From Coprococcus comes ATCC 27758 (lineage in GTDB: Bacteria; Bacillota; Clostridia; Lachnospirales; Lachnospiraceae), in assembly GCF_025149785.1 (NCBI RefSeq), contig NZ_CP102277.1, forward strand, positions 1,550,001 through 1,614,000: a stretch of 64,000 bases of DNA. Reading direction: 5' to 3'. Below the pieces are notes generated by a model. The model was given only the letters and a program-made list of their open reading frames with translations, did not search any database and was not told the origin of the DNA. The position numbers and the translations under genes were made by a program. Shown here piece by piece: positions 1 through 7,467 of this stretch. The stretch's first letter is position 1; every line of letters starts with the position of its first letter.

Positions 1-212
1 TCATAGGCGCATCCGAGATCGCTGAAGTACTTTCCGTATGACCACGAGGCCGTCGCGCGGTCATAGTCTGTAGCCACGCAAAACGGCTGCGCGTTGCCCG
101 GCTGGAAGAGGAGTGCCGTGCCGTCTTGGAACTGCTCGAGGACGATGTTGCCCTTTGTATCGATAGCGCCTAGGGCATTCATCATTTTTTTCTGCTGGTA
201 ATTGCTGCTCAT
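1..212 (-). CDS. Hypothetical protein, 3' part outside window
   Basis: The gene starts at 212 (ATG, preceded by AAAGGAG at good spacing on the minus strand) and runs off the left edge, so about 70 N-terminal residues are visible. They begin MSSNYQQKKMMNALG and include a beta-rich segment with GNIVLEQF and ATDYDRATASWSYG. I do not recognise the family. No signal peptide or membrane segment is visible. It lies downstream of the two HTH genes on the same strand, with the same high G+C, so it probably belongs to the same plasmid or integrative element. Confidence 0.7.
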   Translation of the reverse strand, partial: MSSNYQQKKMMNALGAIDTKGNIVLEQFQDGTALLFQPGNAQPFCVATDYDRATASWSYGKYFSDLGCAY

Positions 213-286
213 ATGATTTCTCCTTTCTTTGGTAGGGTCTTGAGAAATCTTTTGTAAGATTCTACCACTTCACATCTTGCACGGTC

Positions 287-315
287 GGGGGAACGTGGCA
301 ATTTTCCGTTCCCCC
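287..315. terminator. Strong hairpin between foreign genes
   Basis: GGGGGAACG (287-295) pairs perfectly with CGTTCCCCC (307-315). On the plus strand it is followed by GTGTTTTC; on the minus strand, the direction of the flanking genes, there is no clear T tract. It sits just past the stop of the large HTH gene, so it may end or process that transcript, but its direction is uncertain. Confidence 0.4.
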
Positions 316-330
316 GTGTTTTCAGATCGT

Positions 331-1680
331 CTAAGCTGTCGCGACCGCTGATGTGCAATGGGTTTCGTAATACTCGTTGGCCCGTTCCGTTGCCTTGCTC
401 CATTCCTCCTTGAGGCGGCTTGCGTTCTCCACGTCAGACGTCATGCAGGCATGTCCCCAGAGTGACCGTGCCTTCGAAACGGCTGCCTCAAGGTCCCTGA
501 AGGTCGGATCGGTCGCGGCAAGTGTCAGCCGATCGTTCTTTGCCTCCGTTGCGGCCCTGAGATCCGAATCTTGACCACTTGTAGCCTTGGTGGCTGTCGT
601 TGTTCGAATTACAGGTTTCTTGGCGAAATACGCGAAACCATCGCTTTTGACGAACCAATCTGACAGTTGCTTCGCAAACCTCGGTGAAGGGTTGTTCTGC
701 CGATAGGCTTCCGCATAGTCGATATAGGCCTTCTCGATGGTGGCGGGAGAGTATCCTTCCCCGAGTCTCTTGGCATACTGTTTTGCTGCCTCGTTCCGAA
801 CGGCTCCTCTTACCGTCTTGATGGACAAGGAACAGAGATGGTTGAAAGCCTCGAATTCAGAATTTGAAAGGGTATATCCATCAGCGACCGTAGGGAGCGG
901 ATCATAGGTGCCGTCAGGCACCGCATCTAACGCGTCCCGTCTATTCGCATCGCGATCCGACTCGCCGTCATCTCGTTGAGTCGGATCAGTCATTCCCTCG
1001 GTGACTTTCCAGTCGCTTGGACCTTCATCATCGGAAGGATGGGCGGCGGATCTATCTATTGATACTTTTGGATTGATATTAGTATCTATATATAGCTTGT
1101 CGCCAGATTGAAGACAACCCTCGTCTTCAGATTGGAGACATGGCTTCAGATTGGAGCCCCTGTTTTGAGCCTTGGCTTCAGATTGACGACAAGGCTCGTT
1201 ACCTGCTGATTGCTGAAGACGCTCAGACTCAGAATCCCCCTTATGACTCACCATGTCCTCGTTATGGAGATTCGCCACCAAGCTGCTCTTGATTTCATTG
1301 CGTCGGTTTGCAATCTCGTCGATTTCCGTCTTGATGGCGATCGGGTTCTGCGGCAGCGTGTAGACAGTCCTTAACCCCGCAGAGGTCGCCGTGGTCTCGA
1401 TCGAGATGAAGCCCCATGAGACCAGTTCCTTGCGGATCTTGTAGAAACGGTTCTTGCTGATATCAAGCTCTTCGAGAATGTGGGAAGTTGACGGGAAAGC
1501 CGTGTCCCCCGCGCCGGCAAATGAGCTCAGGTATCCGTAGAGTGCCTTCGCCTCGATGGAAAGGCCTTTTGATCTCATCACGAGCTGCGGGGAGAGTCCA
1601 TATCCGTGGGAGAGTAGCGCATCAAGCCGCAAAAGGTTGCGCTCGTCGATTTCAGTTGTGTTCCCCTGCATTTTCATCAT
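331..1680 (-). CDS. Large HTH replication-initiator-like protein
   Basis: A 449-residue protein (ATG at 1680; in-frame ATGs at 1677 and 1671 also fit the AAAAAGGAAAGGA ribosome site). The N-terminal 25-125 residues form a winged-helix region of the HTH_36 type (LSIEAKALYGYLSSFAGAG, then a DISKNRFYKIRKEL recognition-helix region). The middle, about residues 150-270, is low-complexity. The C-terminal third (about 275-350) is a separate helical domain. This layout (conserved N-terminal HTH, variable middle, distinct C terminus) resembles RepA_N-type initiators of Firmicute plasmids, whose origin lies inside the rep gene. Here an AT-rich stretch and four repeats lie in the middle of the gene. High G+C and codon use unlike the genes from 2.5 kb on indicate transfer. 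The replication role is inferred. Confidence 0.75.
   Translation of the reverse strand: MMKMQGNTTEIDERNLLRLDALLSHGYGLSPQLVMRSKGLSIEAKALYGYLSSFAGAGDTAFPSTSHILEELDISKNRFYKIRKELVSWGFISIETTATSAGLRTVYTLPQNPIAIKTEIDEIANRRNEIKSSLVANLHNEDMVSHKGDSESERLQQSAGNEPCRQSEAKAQNRGSNLKPCLQSEDEGCLQSGDKLYIDTNINPKVSIDRSAAHPSDDEGPSDWKVTEGMTDPTQRDDGESDRDANRRDALDAVPDGTYDPLPTVADGYTLSNSEFEAFNHLCSLSIKTVRGAVRNEAAKQYAKRLGEGYSPATIEKAYIDYAEAYRQNNPSPRFAKQLSDWFVKSDGFAYFAKKPVIRTTTATKATSGQDSDLRAATEAKNDRLTLAATDPTFRDLEAAVSKARSLWGHACMTSDVENASRLKEEWSKATERANEYYETHCTSAVATA
1051..1190. other. Candidate embedded replication origin (AT-rich tract plus repeats)
   Basis: Within the G+C-rich HTH gene, positions 1051-1100 contain only 12 G/C bases in 50. 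Directly adjoining are four 17-bp repeats at 1099-1115, 1123-1139, 1142-1158 and 1174-1190, sharing the core CAGATTG (for example GTCTTCAGATTGGAGAC and GGCTTCAGATTGGAGCC). The third copy is read in a different codon frame from the other three, so conservation acts on the DNA rather than the protein. AT-rich tract plus iterons is the usual layout of an initiator-bound origin. Function is inferred. Confidence 0.5.
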
Positions 1681-2032
1681 TCCTTTCCTTTTTGAAATTC
1701 ATCGCTTTGTTGTTATTGTTGATCAGGCGGTTGATCAAAATCTCCTCGGCTTCTGCGGTCGGTACCGGTTTGTCGGGGAAAGAGTACTTTGCGACCCCGC
1801 CGCCGGACGTGATCGTGTTCTCGACCTCGATGAGTCCGAACGCTTCGAGCTCGTTTCGATATCGATAGAATCGCGTCTTGCCGATACCGAGCTGCCTGAT
1901 AATCTGACAGGTCGAGGGTGGTGCGCCATCATCGAATGAGCAGAGGTATGCATATAGCATACGTGCCTCGATCGACAACCTGTTATCGTGAAGCACGTCC
2001 GCTATCTGCGAATTCATCATTTTGTGTGGCAT
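1652..2032 (-). CDS. Small HTH protein, paralogue of the downstream gene
   Basis: 126 residues; ATG at 2032 preceded by GAGGAGG eight bases upstream. Residues about 15-75 form a winged-helix domain closely similar to the N terminus of the next gene (LSIEARMLYAYLCSF here versus LSIEAKALYGYLSSF there; GIGKTRFYRYRNELEAFG as the recognition region). The C terminus is charged. Its 3' end overlaps the start of the large gene by 29 bases, so translation is probably coupled. It may regulate or assist the replication protein; that role is inferred from position and the shared domain only. Confidence 0.75.
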   Translation of the reverse strand: MPHKMMNSQIADVLHDNRLSIEARMLYAYLCSFDDGAPPSTCQIIRQLGIGKTRFYRYRNELEAFGLIEVENTITSGGGVAKYSFPDKPVPTAEAEEILINRLINNNNKAMNFKKERNDENAGEHN

Positions 2033-2108
2033 ATGTAGAACCTCCTCTTAGGTCATTTGAACTTTCGGAAAAGGAGGCCTGTCTTACCGAGTGTGGTATA
2101 CTCGAAGC

Positions 2109-2233
2109 AACAAGAGCCACCTTTGAGCCTCATTGAGTTTTCAAAGAAGCTCGCTTTCCGAAAGAGCCTGTCCGTTCGCCAAAACTTTGGGCTTTTTCAA
2201 CTTACCGGGGCCGCAAGGCCCCTTTCTTTTTTT
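2109..2233 (+). ncRNA. Candidate antisense RNA opposite the HTH-gene leader
   Basis: On the plus strand an extended -10 (TGGTATACT, hexamer 2097-2102) would start an RNA near 2109, and a textbook terminator follows at 2207-2233. No plus-strand gene lies between. The minus strand here is the leader of the two HTH genes, so the roughly 125-nt RNA would be fully complementary to it, as with counter-transcribed RNAs that limit plasmid copy number. The -35 is poor and no expression data exist. Confidence 0.3.
2207..2233 (+). terminator. Intrinsic terminator, plus strand
   Basis: GGGGCC (2207-2212), GCAA loop, GGCCCC (2217-2222), then TTTCTTTTTTT. It is a perfect intrinsic terminator for plus-strand transcription although no plus-strand protein gene precedes it. 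Confidence 0.8.
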
Positions 2234-2315
2234 ATGGTAGCACAGGGACTTCTTTTTCTGTTTCCCGGAGAGAGGATAACTTGATAGAAAAAGTAGGCGT
2301 AAGAAAAACAGGCAC

Positions 2316-2343
2316 TAAAAAAGGAAACCCTTTTTGGGTTTCC
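2316..2343 (-). terminator. Intrinsic terminator downstream of the ABC-F gene
   Basis: On the minus strand GGAAACCC-AAAAA-GGGTTTCC is followed by six T (plus-strand A run 2317-2322). It is oriented to end transcription coming from the ABC-F gene at 2533-4176. If it is the native terminator of that gene, the element boundary lies to its left; otherwise it shields the element. Confidence 0.75.
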
Positions 2344-2451
2344 TAGAGAAATCTTGTGTGTATTTGAGGCTGTGTGACGGCATTCCATCTATTGTTTTAG
2401 GTATATGTATCAGCCTCGTCTTCATAAGTGAACTGTAGCAATAGCATCAAA

Positions 2452-2532
2452 GATGAACGTATGTTCGCCTGTTCGGCTTCTTTTCGAACGTTGTTCGAAA
2501 ATGCCGGAACCCCTTGATTTTACTGGGTTTTC
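2452..2532. other. Palindrome-rich junction, candidate attachment region
   Basis: The 81 bases before the ABC-F stop hold a LexA-like box GAACGTATGTTC (2455-2466), a perfect 9-bp inverted repeat with arms TTTTCGAAC and GTTCGAAAA around GTT (2481-2501), several more GTTCG motifs, and AACCC/GGGTT arms 12 bases apart (2508-2529) like a tyrosine-recombinase core. Base composition changes across this zone. No integrase gene lies inside the window, so the attachment role is inferred. Confidence 0.35.
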
Positions 2533-4176
2533 TTAGGATTTGTCTAAGTTATCTTCAGGCAAATCAAGCGCTCGTCGACGCATCTCAATCGTAGCCTCAG
2601 ACGCAAGGTATTCATCGTAAGTTGTGATCTTGTCGATCATCTTTCCACCCGGAAGGATTTCCATAATACGGTTTGCTGTCGTTTCAACAATCTGGTGGTC
2701 TCTTGAAGAGAACAGAAGTACGCCAGGGAACTTCTTCATTCCATTGTTGAGTGCAGTGATGGATTCCATATCCAGGTGGTCAGTAGGCTCGTCGAGGATC
2801 AGTACGTTGGCACCGGAGATCATCATCTTGGATAACAGACAGCGTACTTTTTCCCCACCGGAAAGAACTTTAACCTTTTTTACACCGTCGTCGCCGGCGA
2901 AAAGCATTCTTCCAAGGAAACCTCGTACATAGGTAACATCCTTTTCTTCCGAATACTGAGTCAGCCATTCTACGATGGTATCGTCATTGTCAAATTCTTT
3001 TCCACTGTCTTTCGGAAAATATGCCTGTGTAGTGGTGATTCCCCATTTATAAGTACCTTCATCTGGCTCCATTTCTCCGATCAGGATCTGGAAGAGAACA
3101 GTTTTGGCAAATTCATTTCCACCGACAAATGCAACTTTGTCGTCCCGGTTCAGTGTGAAGGAAAGATTGTCCAGGATTTTTTCCCCGTTGATGGTTTTGG
3201 ATAAGCCTTCGACCATCAGAACTTCATTACCGATCTCGCGGTTCGGTTTGAAATCGATGTAAGGGTATTTACGGCTGGATGGGCGGATCTCATCAAGCTG
3301 GATCTTTTCCAGGGCGCGCTTACGGGAAGTTGCCTGACGGGACTTGGACGCATTGGCGCTGAACCGGGAAATAAAGTCCTGTAACTCCTTGATCTTTTCT
3401 TCTTTTTTCTTGTTGGCTTCTTTCATCTGACGGATCAGCAGCTGGCTGGATTCGTACCAGAAGTCGTAATTACCGGCGTAGAGCTGGATCTTACCGTAAT
3501 CGATATCGGCAATCTGTGTGCAGACCTTATTCAGGAAATAACGGTCATGGGAAACAACAATAACGGTGTTGTCAAAGTTGATCAGGAATTCTTCCAGCCA
3601 TGCGATCGCATCCAGATCCAGGTGGTTGGTAGGCTCATCCAGAAGAAGAATATCCGGATTACCAAAAAGTGCCTGTGCAAGAAGGACTTTGACCTTCTGT
3701 GCACCGGTCAGCTCGCTCATCATATTGTAGTGAAGCTCTGTCTCGATTCCAAGTCCGTTCAGAAGAGATGCGGCATCAGATTCTGCTTCCCATCCGTTCA
3801 GGGTTGCAAATTCTGCTTCCAGTTCACTTGCCTTGATCCCGTCCTCGTCTGTGAAATCTTCTTTGGCATAGATCACTTCTTTTTCCTTCATGATCTCGTA
3901 AAGACGGGCATTTCCCATGATTACAGTATCAAGAACCGGATACTGGTCGTATTTGAAGTGGTCCTGCTGCAAGAAAGAAAGACGCTCACCTGGTGTGAGG
4001 ATGACTTCTCCGCTGGTCGGCTCAAGCTGCCCGGAAAGGATCTTAAGAAATGTAGATTTTCCGGCCCCGTTCGCTCCGATCAGACCGTAGCAGTTGCCTT
4101 CTGTAAATTTGATATTTACATCTTCAAACAAGGCTTTCTTCCCTACGCGGAGGGTGATATTACTTGTACTAATCAT
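2533..4176 (-). CDS. ABC-F family ATPase (YbiT/YkpA type)
   Basis: 547 residues, no membrane segments: two fused ABC cassettes joined by a charged linker (about 240-310) containing RFSANASKSRQATSRKR, the hallmark of ABC-F translation factors that act on the ribosomal E site. Cassette 1 has Walker A GANGAGKST (about 35-43), a variant signature LTGAQKVKVLLAQAL and Walker B LLLDEPTNHLD. Cassette 2 has LSGGEKVRCLL and LILDEPTDHLD, but its Walker A is degenerate (GGNEFAKTVLF, with Ala where Gly precedes the Lys). This matches the YbiT-like group rather than antibiotic-resistance ABC-F proteins, as far as sequence alone tells. ATG at 4176 with AAGGAG upstream. It stands alone, divergent from the patatin gene. 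Confidence 0.9.
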   Translation of the reverse strand: MISTSNITLRVGKKALFEDVNIKFTEGNCYGLIGANGAGKSTFLKILSGQLEPTSGEVILTPGERLSFLQQDHFKYDQYPVLDTVIMGNARLYEIMKEKEVIYAKEDFTDEDGIKASELEAEFATLNGWEAESDAASLLNGLGIETELHYNMMSELTGAQKVKVLLAQALFGNPDILLLDEPTNHLDLDAIAWLEEFLINFDNTVIVVSHDRYFLNKVCTQIADIDYGKIQLYAGNYDFWYESSQLLIRQMKEANKKKEEKIKELQDFISRFSANASKSRQATSRKRALEKIQLDEIRPSSRKYPYIDFKPNREIGNEVLMVEGLSKTINGEKILDNLSFTLNRDDKVAFVGGNEFAKTVLFQILIGEMEPDEGTYKWGITTTQAYFPKDSGKEFDNDDTIVEWLTQYSEEKDVTYVRGFLGRMLFAGDDGVKKVKVLSGGEKVRCLLSKMMISGANVLILDEPTDHLDMESITALNNGMKKFPGVLLFSSRDHQIVETTANRIMEILPGGKMIDKITTYDEYLASEATIEMRRRALDLPEDNLDKS

Positions 4177-4272
4177 AAAAATTCTCCTTATTCAAATAGA
4201 ATTATCGTTTCAATTTTTGCATTACGTTCATTATGGTAACATGACTGCACAATTTTCGCAAGAGAATAAGCA

Positions 4273-4301
4273 TTAACATAAGGAAGAATTTGTGGTATAC
4301 T
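4273..4301 (+). promoter_or_regulatory. Sigma-A promoter of the patatin gene
   Basis: TTAACA (4273-4278), 17-base spacer ending TGTGG, TATACT (4296-4301). It is about 50 bases upstream of the TTG start at 4354. Confidence 0.75.
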
Positions 4302-4353
4302 TATAAATCATACACGAAATATACAGCATGGTAGGACGAAAGGAGCGAGTGCT

Positions 4354-5211
4354 TTGACAGAAGCAGGACTGGTGTTGGAAGGCGGTGCAACAAGAGGTGT
4401 ATTTACTTCCGGCGCATTGGATTATTTGATGGAAAAAGATCTGTATTTTTCATACGTGGTCGGTGTATCGGCAGGTTCCTGTAACGCAGTCGATTATGTC
4501 TCAAAGCAGATCGGCAGGACAAGGGACTGTATGATCCACAGAGGAAAGGAATACAGCTATTATTACGGACTTAAAGATTTCGTAAAAGAAAGAAGTCTTC
4601 TGGATATGGATATGATATTCAATAAATATCCGAATGAACTCTTTCCGTTTGATTTTGATACTTATTTTTCAAATGGAATGACCTGTGAGATCGTGACAAC
4701 CAATTGTCTTACGGGAAATGCCGAATATATGACCGAAGAGAACGACAGTGACCGGCTGATGAAGATCTGCCGCGCCAGCAGCAGTATGCCACTTGTATGT
4801 CCGATCGTAAATATAGACGGGATTCCGTATCTGGATGGTGGACTTGCCGATTCCATTCCGGTAAAGCATGTGCAGGAAAAGGGACTGAAAAAAATAGTTC
4901 TCATTTTGACGAGACCGGAAGGCTACCGCAAAAAACCAACTTCCAAAGCGGTCGGTAAGTTATACCGGAAGATGTACAGCAAATATCCGGCACTTGTCCG
5001 CACCTGTATTCGAAGACCGGTGATGTATAACCGGACAGAAGAATACATAGAAAAGCTGGAAAAAGAAGGAAATATCTTCGTCCTTCGCCCGGAAATGAAG
5101 CCGGTATCCAGACTGGAAAAAGATTATGATAAGCTGATGGCTTTCTACGATCATGGCTATGAAATGATGAAAAGAGAGCTTCCGAGACTTAAAGCTTATC
5201 TGGAAAAATAA
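4354..5211 (+). CDS. Patatin-like phospholipase family protein
   Basis: 285 residues starting at TTG 4354, with AAAGGAG eight bases upstream. The patatin fold is shown by the glycine-rich oxyanion loop EGGATRGVF (about residues 9-17), the nucleophile elbow GVSAGS (Ser about 40) and the DGG dyad motif (YLDGGLADSIP, about residue 160). No signal peptide: a cytoplasmic serine acyl hydrolase, bacterial RssA-like in layout. Substrate unknown; the family includes lipid acyl hydrolases. It is followed after 12 bases by yjbQ, probably in the same transcript. Confidence 0.9.
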   Translation: MTEAGLVLEGGATRGVFTSGALDYLMEKDLYFSYVVGVSAGSCNAVDYVSKQIGRTRDCMIHRGKEYSYYYGLKDFVKERSLLDMDMIFNKYPNELFPFDFDTYFSNGMTCEIVTTNCLTGNAEYMTEENDSDRLMKICRASSSMPLVCPIVNIDGIPYLDGGLADSIPVKHVQEKGLKKIVLILTRPEGYRKKPTSKAVGKLYRKMYSKYPALVRTCIRRPVMYNRTEEYIEKLEKEGNIFVLRPEMKPVSRLEKDYDKLMAFYDHGYEMMKRELPRLKAYLEK

Positions 5212-5223
5212 GGAGGTGTGCAT

Positions 5224-5628
5224 ATGCATCTGTACGAACATCAGATTGCGACAAACGCATCGCAGCAAATGACAAAGGTAACAGAAATGGTAAGGGAAGA
5301 CATCGAAAGAAGCGGTGTAAGAGAAGGGATTGCTGTGATCTTCTCACCACATACGACAGCCGGATTTACGATCAATGAGAATGCAGATCCGGATGTGGTG
5401 CATGATATGTTGTGTGGCTTTGAAAAAGTATTTCCGGCAGAACAGTTCTTCTACCAGCATGCAGAAGGGAATTCGCATGCACATATGAAGACGACGGTGG
5501 TCGGACCGTCACAGACGCTGATCATCCATGATGGAGAGATCGTCTTTGGCATCTGGCAAGATCTGTATTTCTGCGAGTTTGACGGACCAAGAAACCGTAC
5601 CTTTTATGTGAAGATCATCGAAGGATAG
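5224..5628 (+). CDS. yjbQ: YjbQ family protein (UPF0047)
   Basis: 134 residues from ATG 5224. A GTG at 5218 is in frame but touches the AAGGAGG site, so the ATG is preferred. The family signature is clear: a central IFSPHTTAGFTINENADPD segment and HMKTTVVGPSQTLII with conserved His residues, then GIWQDLYFCEFDGPRNR near the end. Members are small trimeric proteins; some show weak thiamine-phosphate synthase activity, but the physiological role is unsettled. Follows the patatin gene closely and converges on the TruA-like gene two bases further on. Confidence 0.92.
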   Translation: MHLYEHQIATNASQQMTKVTEMVREDIERSGVREGIAVIFSPHTTAGFTINENADPDVVHDMLCGFEKVFPAEQFFYQHAEGNSHAHMKTTVVGPSQTLIIHDGEIVFGIWQDLYFCEFDGPRNRTFYVKIIEG

Positions 5629-5629
5629 A

Positions 5630-6364
5630 TTAACGGAGTTGTACATCCGTCAGGGTGAATGCATGCGAAGGACAGGCAGGAGCTACTGATTCTACACCAG
5701 CGAGAGTCAGCGTAGTTCCGTCTGTCTTTTTTTCTTTTCCAGCTGTGAGAATGGTACCGGCAAGAAGCTGCGGCATATGCCGGAGAAAACTATTTGCAGT
5801 CAGCTGAATCTGTATCAGTTGGTCTTCGCGGTTAATTTTGATCGTTTCTACAGTGCGCACTGTACTTTTTCTGGTACGTCCGTTTGAAAATGCGGCAAAG
5901 TCATGCGTACCGGTAAGAAGCTGCGCTGCCTGCTGCATGGATTCCAGGTCAAGAGACTCGGTTACAACACAGGTGTACGGACGGGAAAATAATGCTGCAG
6001 CAGGATCTGTGGCAATCCGGCAGGTATAGGTACAGCTTTTTACCGCGAGAGAAGCCACAAAACGTTCATCTGCGATTTCCAGCGAGGTGACTGCAATATC
6101 CGCCGGAAGAGCTGCGTTTAATTTCATTTTTAACAGTTCTGTATTGTCTGAAAAAGATTCTTTTTCTAATTGAAAACTTACAATCTGGTGTGCTGCGTGA
6201 ACACCCGGTTCTGTCTTTACGGCAGCAAAAAGCTGTGTGGACTGTCCGGTTACATCCCTGATCGCCAGTGTAAGCTTTGATTCGATACTGGTGCTTTTTT
6301 TCTTTGTAGAAAAGCCCGGATAGCGGCTTCCGTCGTATTCTATGGTAAGTTTGATCGTTGTCAT
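5630..6364 (-). CDS. TruA-like pseudouridine synthase with altered active site
   Basis: 244 residues from ATG 6364 (AGGAGGAGC upstream). The fold matches TruA, which isomerises U38-40 in tRNA anticodon arms: IKLTIEYDGSRYPGF at the N terminus, GTHDFAAFSNGR in the middle and SFLRHMPQLLAGTIL near the C terminus. The catalytic motif GRTDxGVHA is instead VKTEPGVHA: Glu52 (codon 6209-6211) replaces the catalytic Asp and Lys replaces the preceding Arg. Asp is essential in characterised pseudouridine synthases, so this copy may be inactive or repurposed; a standard truA would then be elsewhere. It is the last of three minus-strand genes. Confidence 0.8.
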   Translation of the reverse strand: MTTIKLTIEYDGSRYPGFSTKKKSTSIESKLTLAIRDVTGQSTQLFAAVKTEPGVHAAHQIVSFQLEKESFSDNTELLKMKLNAALPADIAVTSLEIADERFVASLAVKSCTYTCRIATDPAAALFSRPYTCVVTESLDLESMQQAAQLLTGTHDFAAFSNGRTRKSTVRTVETIKINREDQLIQIQLTANSFLRHMPQLLAGTILTAGKEKKTDGTTLTLAGVESVAPACPSHAFTLTDVQLR

Positions 6365-6427
6365 AAGCTCCTCCTGAAGTGCATTTCTGCCGTTCATTAT
6401 AGCATTGATTGTCGGGCAAGGCAATTT

Positions 6428-6730
6428 TTATTGCCTTCCGGATCTTGGTGGCTGTTTTCCTGCCTGTATTGTCCGGATCATCTGCACCATCTGGTCGATC
6501 TGTGCCTGCTCCTGTTTGCTTTTCCCTTCTTTGATCGCTGAAAGAATCAGCGAAATCTCATCAGGGGTAAACCGGATTCCCCGTTTATTCGCACCGGCGA
6601 TCAGTGACATCATCACCGGGACCAGTGCTTTCCCGTTCTTGCCGCCGGCTTTCAACGCTGCTGTCCGGATCAGCTCCTGTTTCAGCGGATCCAGATTCGC
6701 AAGATCCGGATGCTCCATCCATTCGTTCAT
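6428..6730 (-). CDS. Hypothetical small helical protein
   Basis: 100 residues from ATG 6730 (AAAGGATGG upstream; earlier ATGs are too close to the site). The sequence is helical: MNEWMEHPDLANLDPLKQEL, then RIRFTP-type loop (IRFTPDEISLILSAIKEGKS) and a Met/Gln-rich tail. I cannot name a function; similar short proteins of this style are common in Lachnospiraceae. Its start lies inside the upstream gene in another frame, overlapping by 146 bases, and the TruA-like gene follows after 63 bases, so the three are likely co-transcribed. Confidence 0.6.
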   Translation of the reverse strand: MNEWMEHPDLANLDPLKQELIRTAALKAGGKNGKALVPVMMSLIAGANKRGIRFTPDEISLILSAIKEGKSKQEQAQIDQMVQMIRTIQAGKQPPRSGRQ

Positions 6731-7163
6731 TTTCATCCATCCTTTCTGTCTGAAATCCACTCATCATATCCGTCATATCCTGTGCTGCCTGAAATCCATT
6801 CATCATATCTGCCATATTTGCAGGATCTCTAAAGTCCATCTCTTTCATCATTTCCATCATTTGCCATATTCCGGAAAAGGAATCAAACATTTCTCTTTTT
6901 TCAGGAGAAAGATAGGGTACAACTGCTTCAAACATGCTGCCCGGATCTTTCTCCTGCTTTCGTAGCCGCCCTCTGCGATTATGATAATAAGGAGGTTGGA
7001 AACAGTAAAAGGCATTCATAAGTTCCGTAAGTTTCACATAAATGCCAGCTATACGCTGAACGTGATCGGGCAGATAGGGAAGAATGATTTTGACAAGTTG
7101 CAGAAAATCATTCGTGAGAGACTCGTCAAATGGCGTCATGACAAGGGGCGGTTTCTTTTCCAT
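6585..7163 (-). CDS. Hypothetical protein with Met-rich repeats
   Basis: 192 residues from ATG 7163 (GGAGGACAT directly upstream). Residues 1-70 are a helical domain (MTPFDESLTNDFLQLVKIIL). Residues about 95-145 carry a Met-rich repeat (MMEMMKEMDF, MADMMNGFQ, MTDMMSGFQ). The last 50 residues (rich in Glu, Ser, Gly) are read across the start of the next gene and look non-native, so the original stop may have been lost by frameshift near 6750. Function unknown. First gene of a three-gene minus-strand group. Confidence 0.6.
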   Translation of the reverse strand: MEKKPPLVMTPFDESLTNDFLQLVKIILPYLPDHVQRIAGIYVKLTELMNAFYCFQPPYYHNRRGRLRKQEKDPGSMFEAVVPYLSPEKREMFDSFSGIWQMMEMMKEMDFRDPANMADMMNGFQAAQDMTDMMSGFQTERMDENERMDGASGSCESGSAETGADPDSSVESRRQERESTGPGDDVTDRRCE

Positions 7164-7269
7164 ATGTCCTCCACGGTTCAGCGTTATAAATATATATGTA
7201 AAGAAGACGGAAAATATGAGATCCACATATAATAAAGCAAAGGAAGAACTAATGGAAGGATTTTATTAA

Positions 7270-7401
7270 ATGAGCAGCCGGATTATTATTGATGGGAATG
7301 CGATCTATGAAGTGGATGAAGAATGTTTGCGAAAGAAAAAGGAAAAGGAGCAGGAAGAGGAACACGAAAAGCAACAGGAGAAGCGCAAAAACAAAACATA
7401 A
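7270..7401 (+). CDS. Hypothetical 43-residue protein
   Basis: ATG 7270 follows GGAAGGA at suitable spacing. The product starts MSSRIIIDGNAIYEVDEECL and continues with a Lys/Glu-rich helix to the stop at 7401. No known domain. Supported by the ribosome site, a terminator-like hairpin right behind the stop, and a non-random N-terminal sequence. Function unknown. Confidence 0.6.
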   Translation: MSSRIIIDGNAIYEVDEECLRKKKEKEQEEEHEKQQEKRKNKT

Positions 7402-7402
7402 A

Positions 7403-7431
7403 GAAGGCGGGGATATAATTTGCCCCGCCTC
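7403..7431. terminator. Hairpin between convergent small genes
   Basis: AGGCGGGG pairs with CCCCGCCT around an AT-rich loop. The minus-strand side is followed by TCTTTATGTTTTG, the plus-strand side by TCTGG, so it fits best as terminator of the cysteine-rich gene, possibly shared. Confidence 0.6.
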
Positions 7432-7467
7432 TGGTCTGTCTGAACGAATAAGATCTGAGTTTCGTAA

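Noticed and set aside
1488-1939. Plus-strand frames opposite the HTH genes
   Set aside because: Shadow frames caused by high G+C; no ribosome sites and no protein-like composition.
3547-4239. 230-codon plus-strand frame opposite the ABC-F gene
   Set aside because: Cys/Phe-rich shadow of a real minus-strand gene, with no ribosome site.
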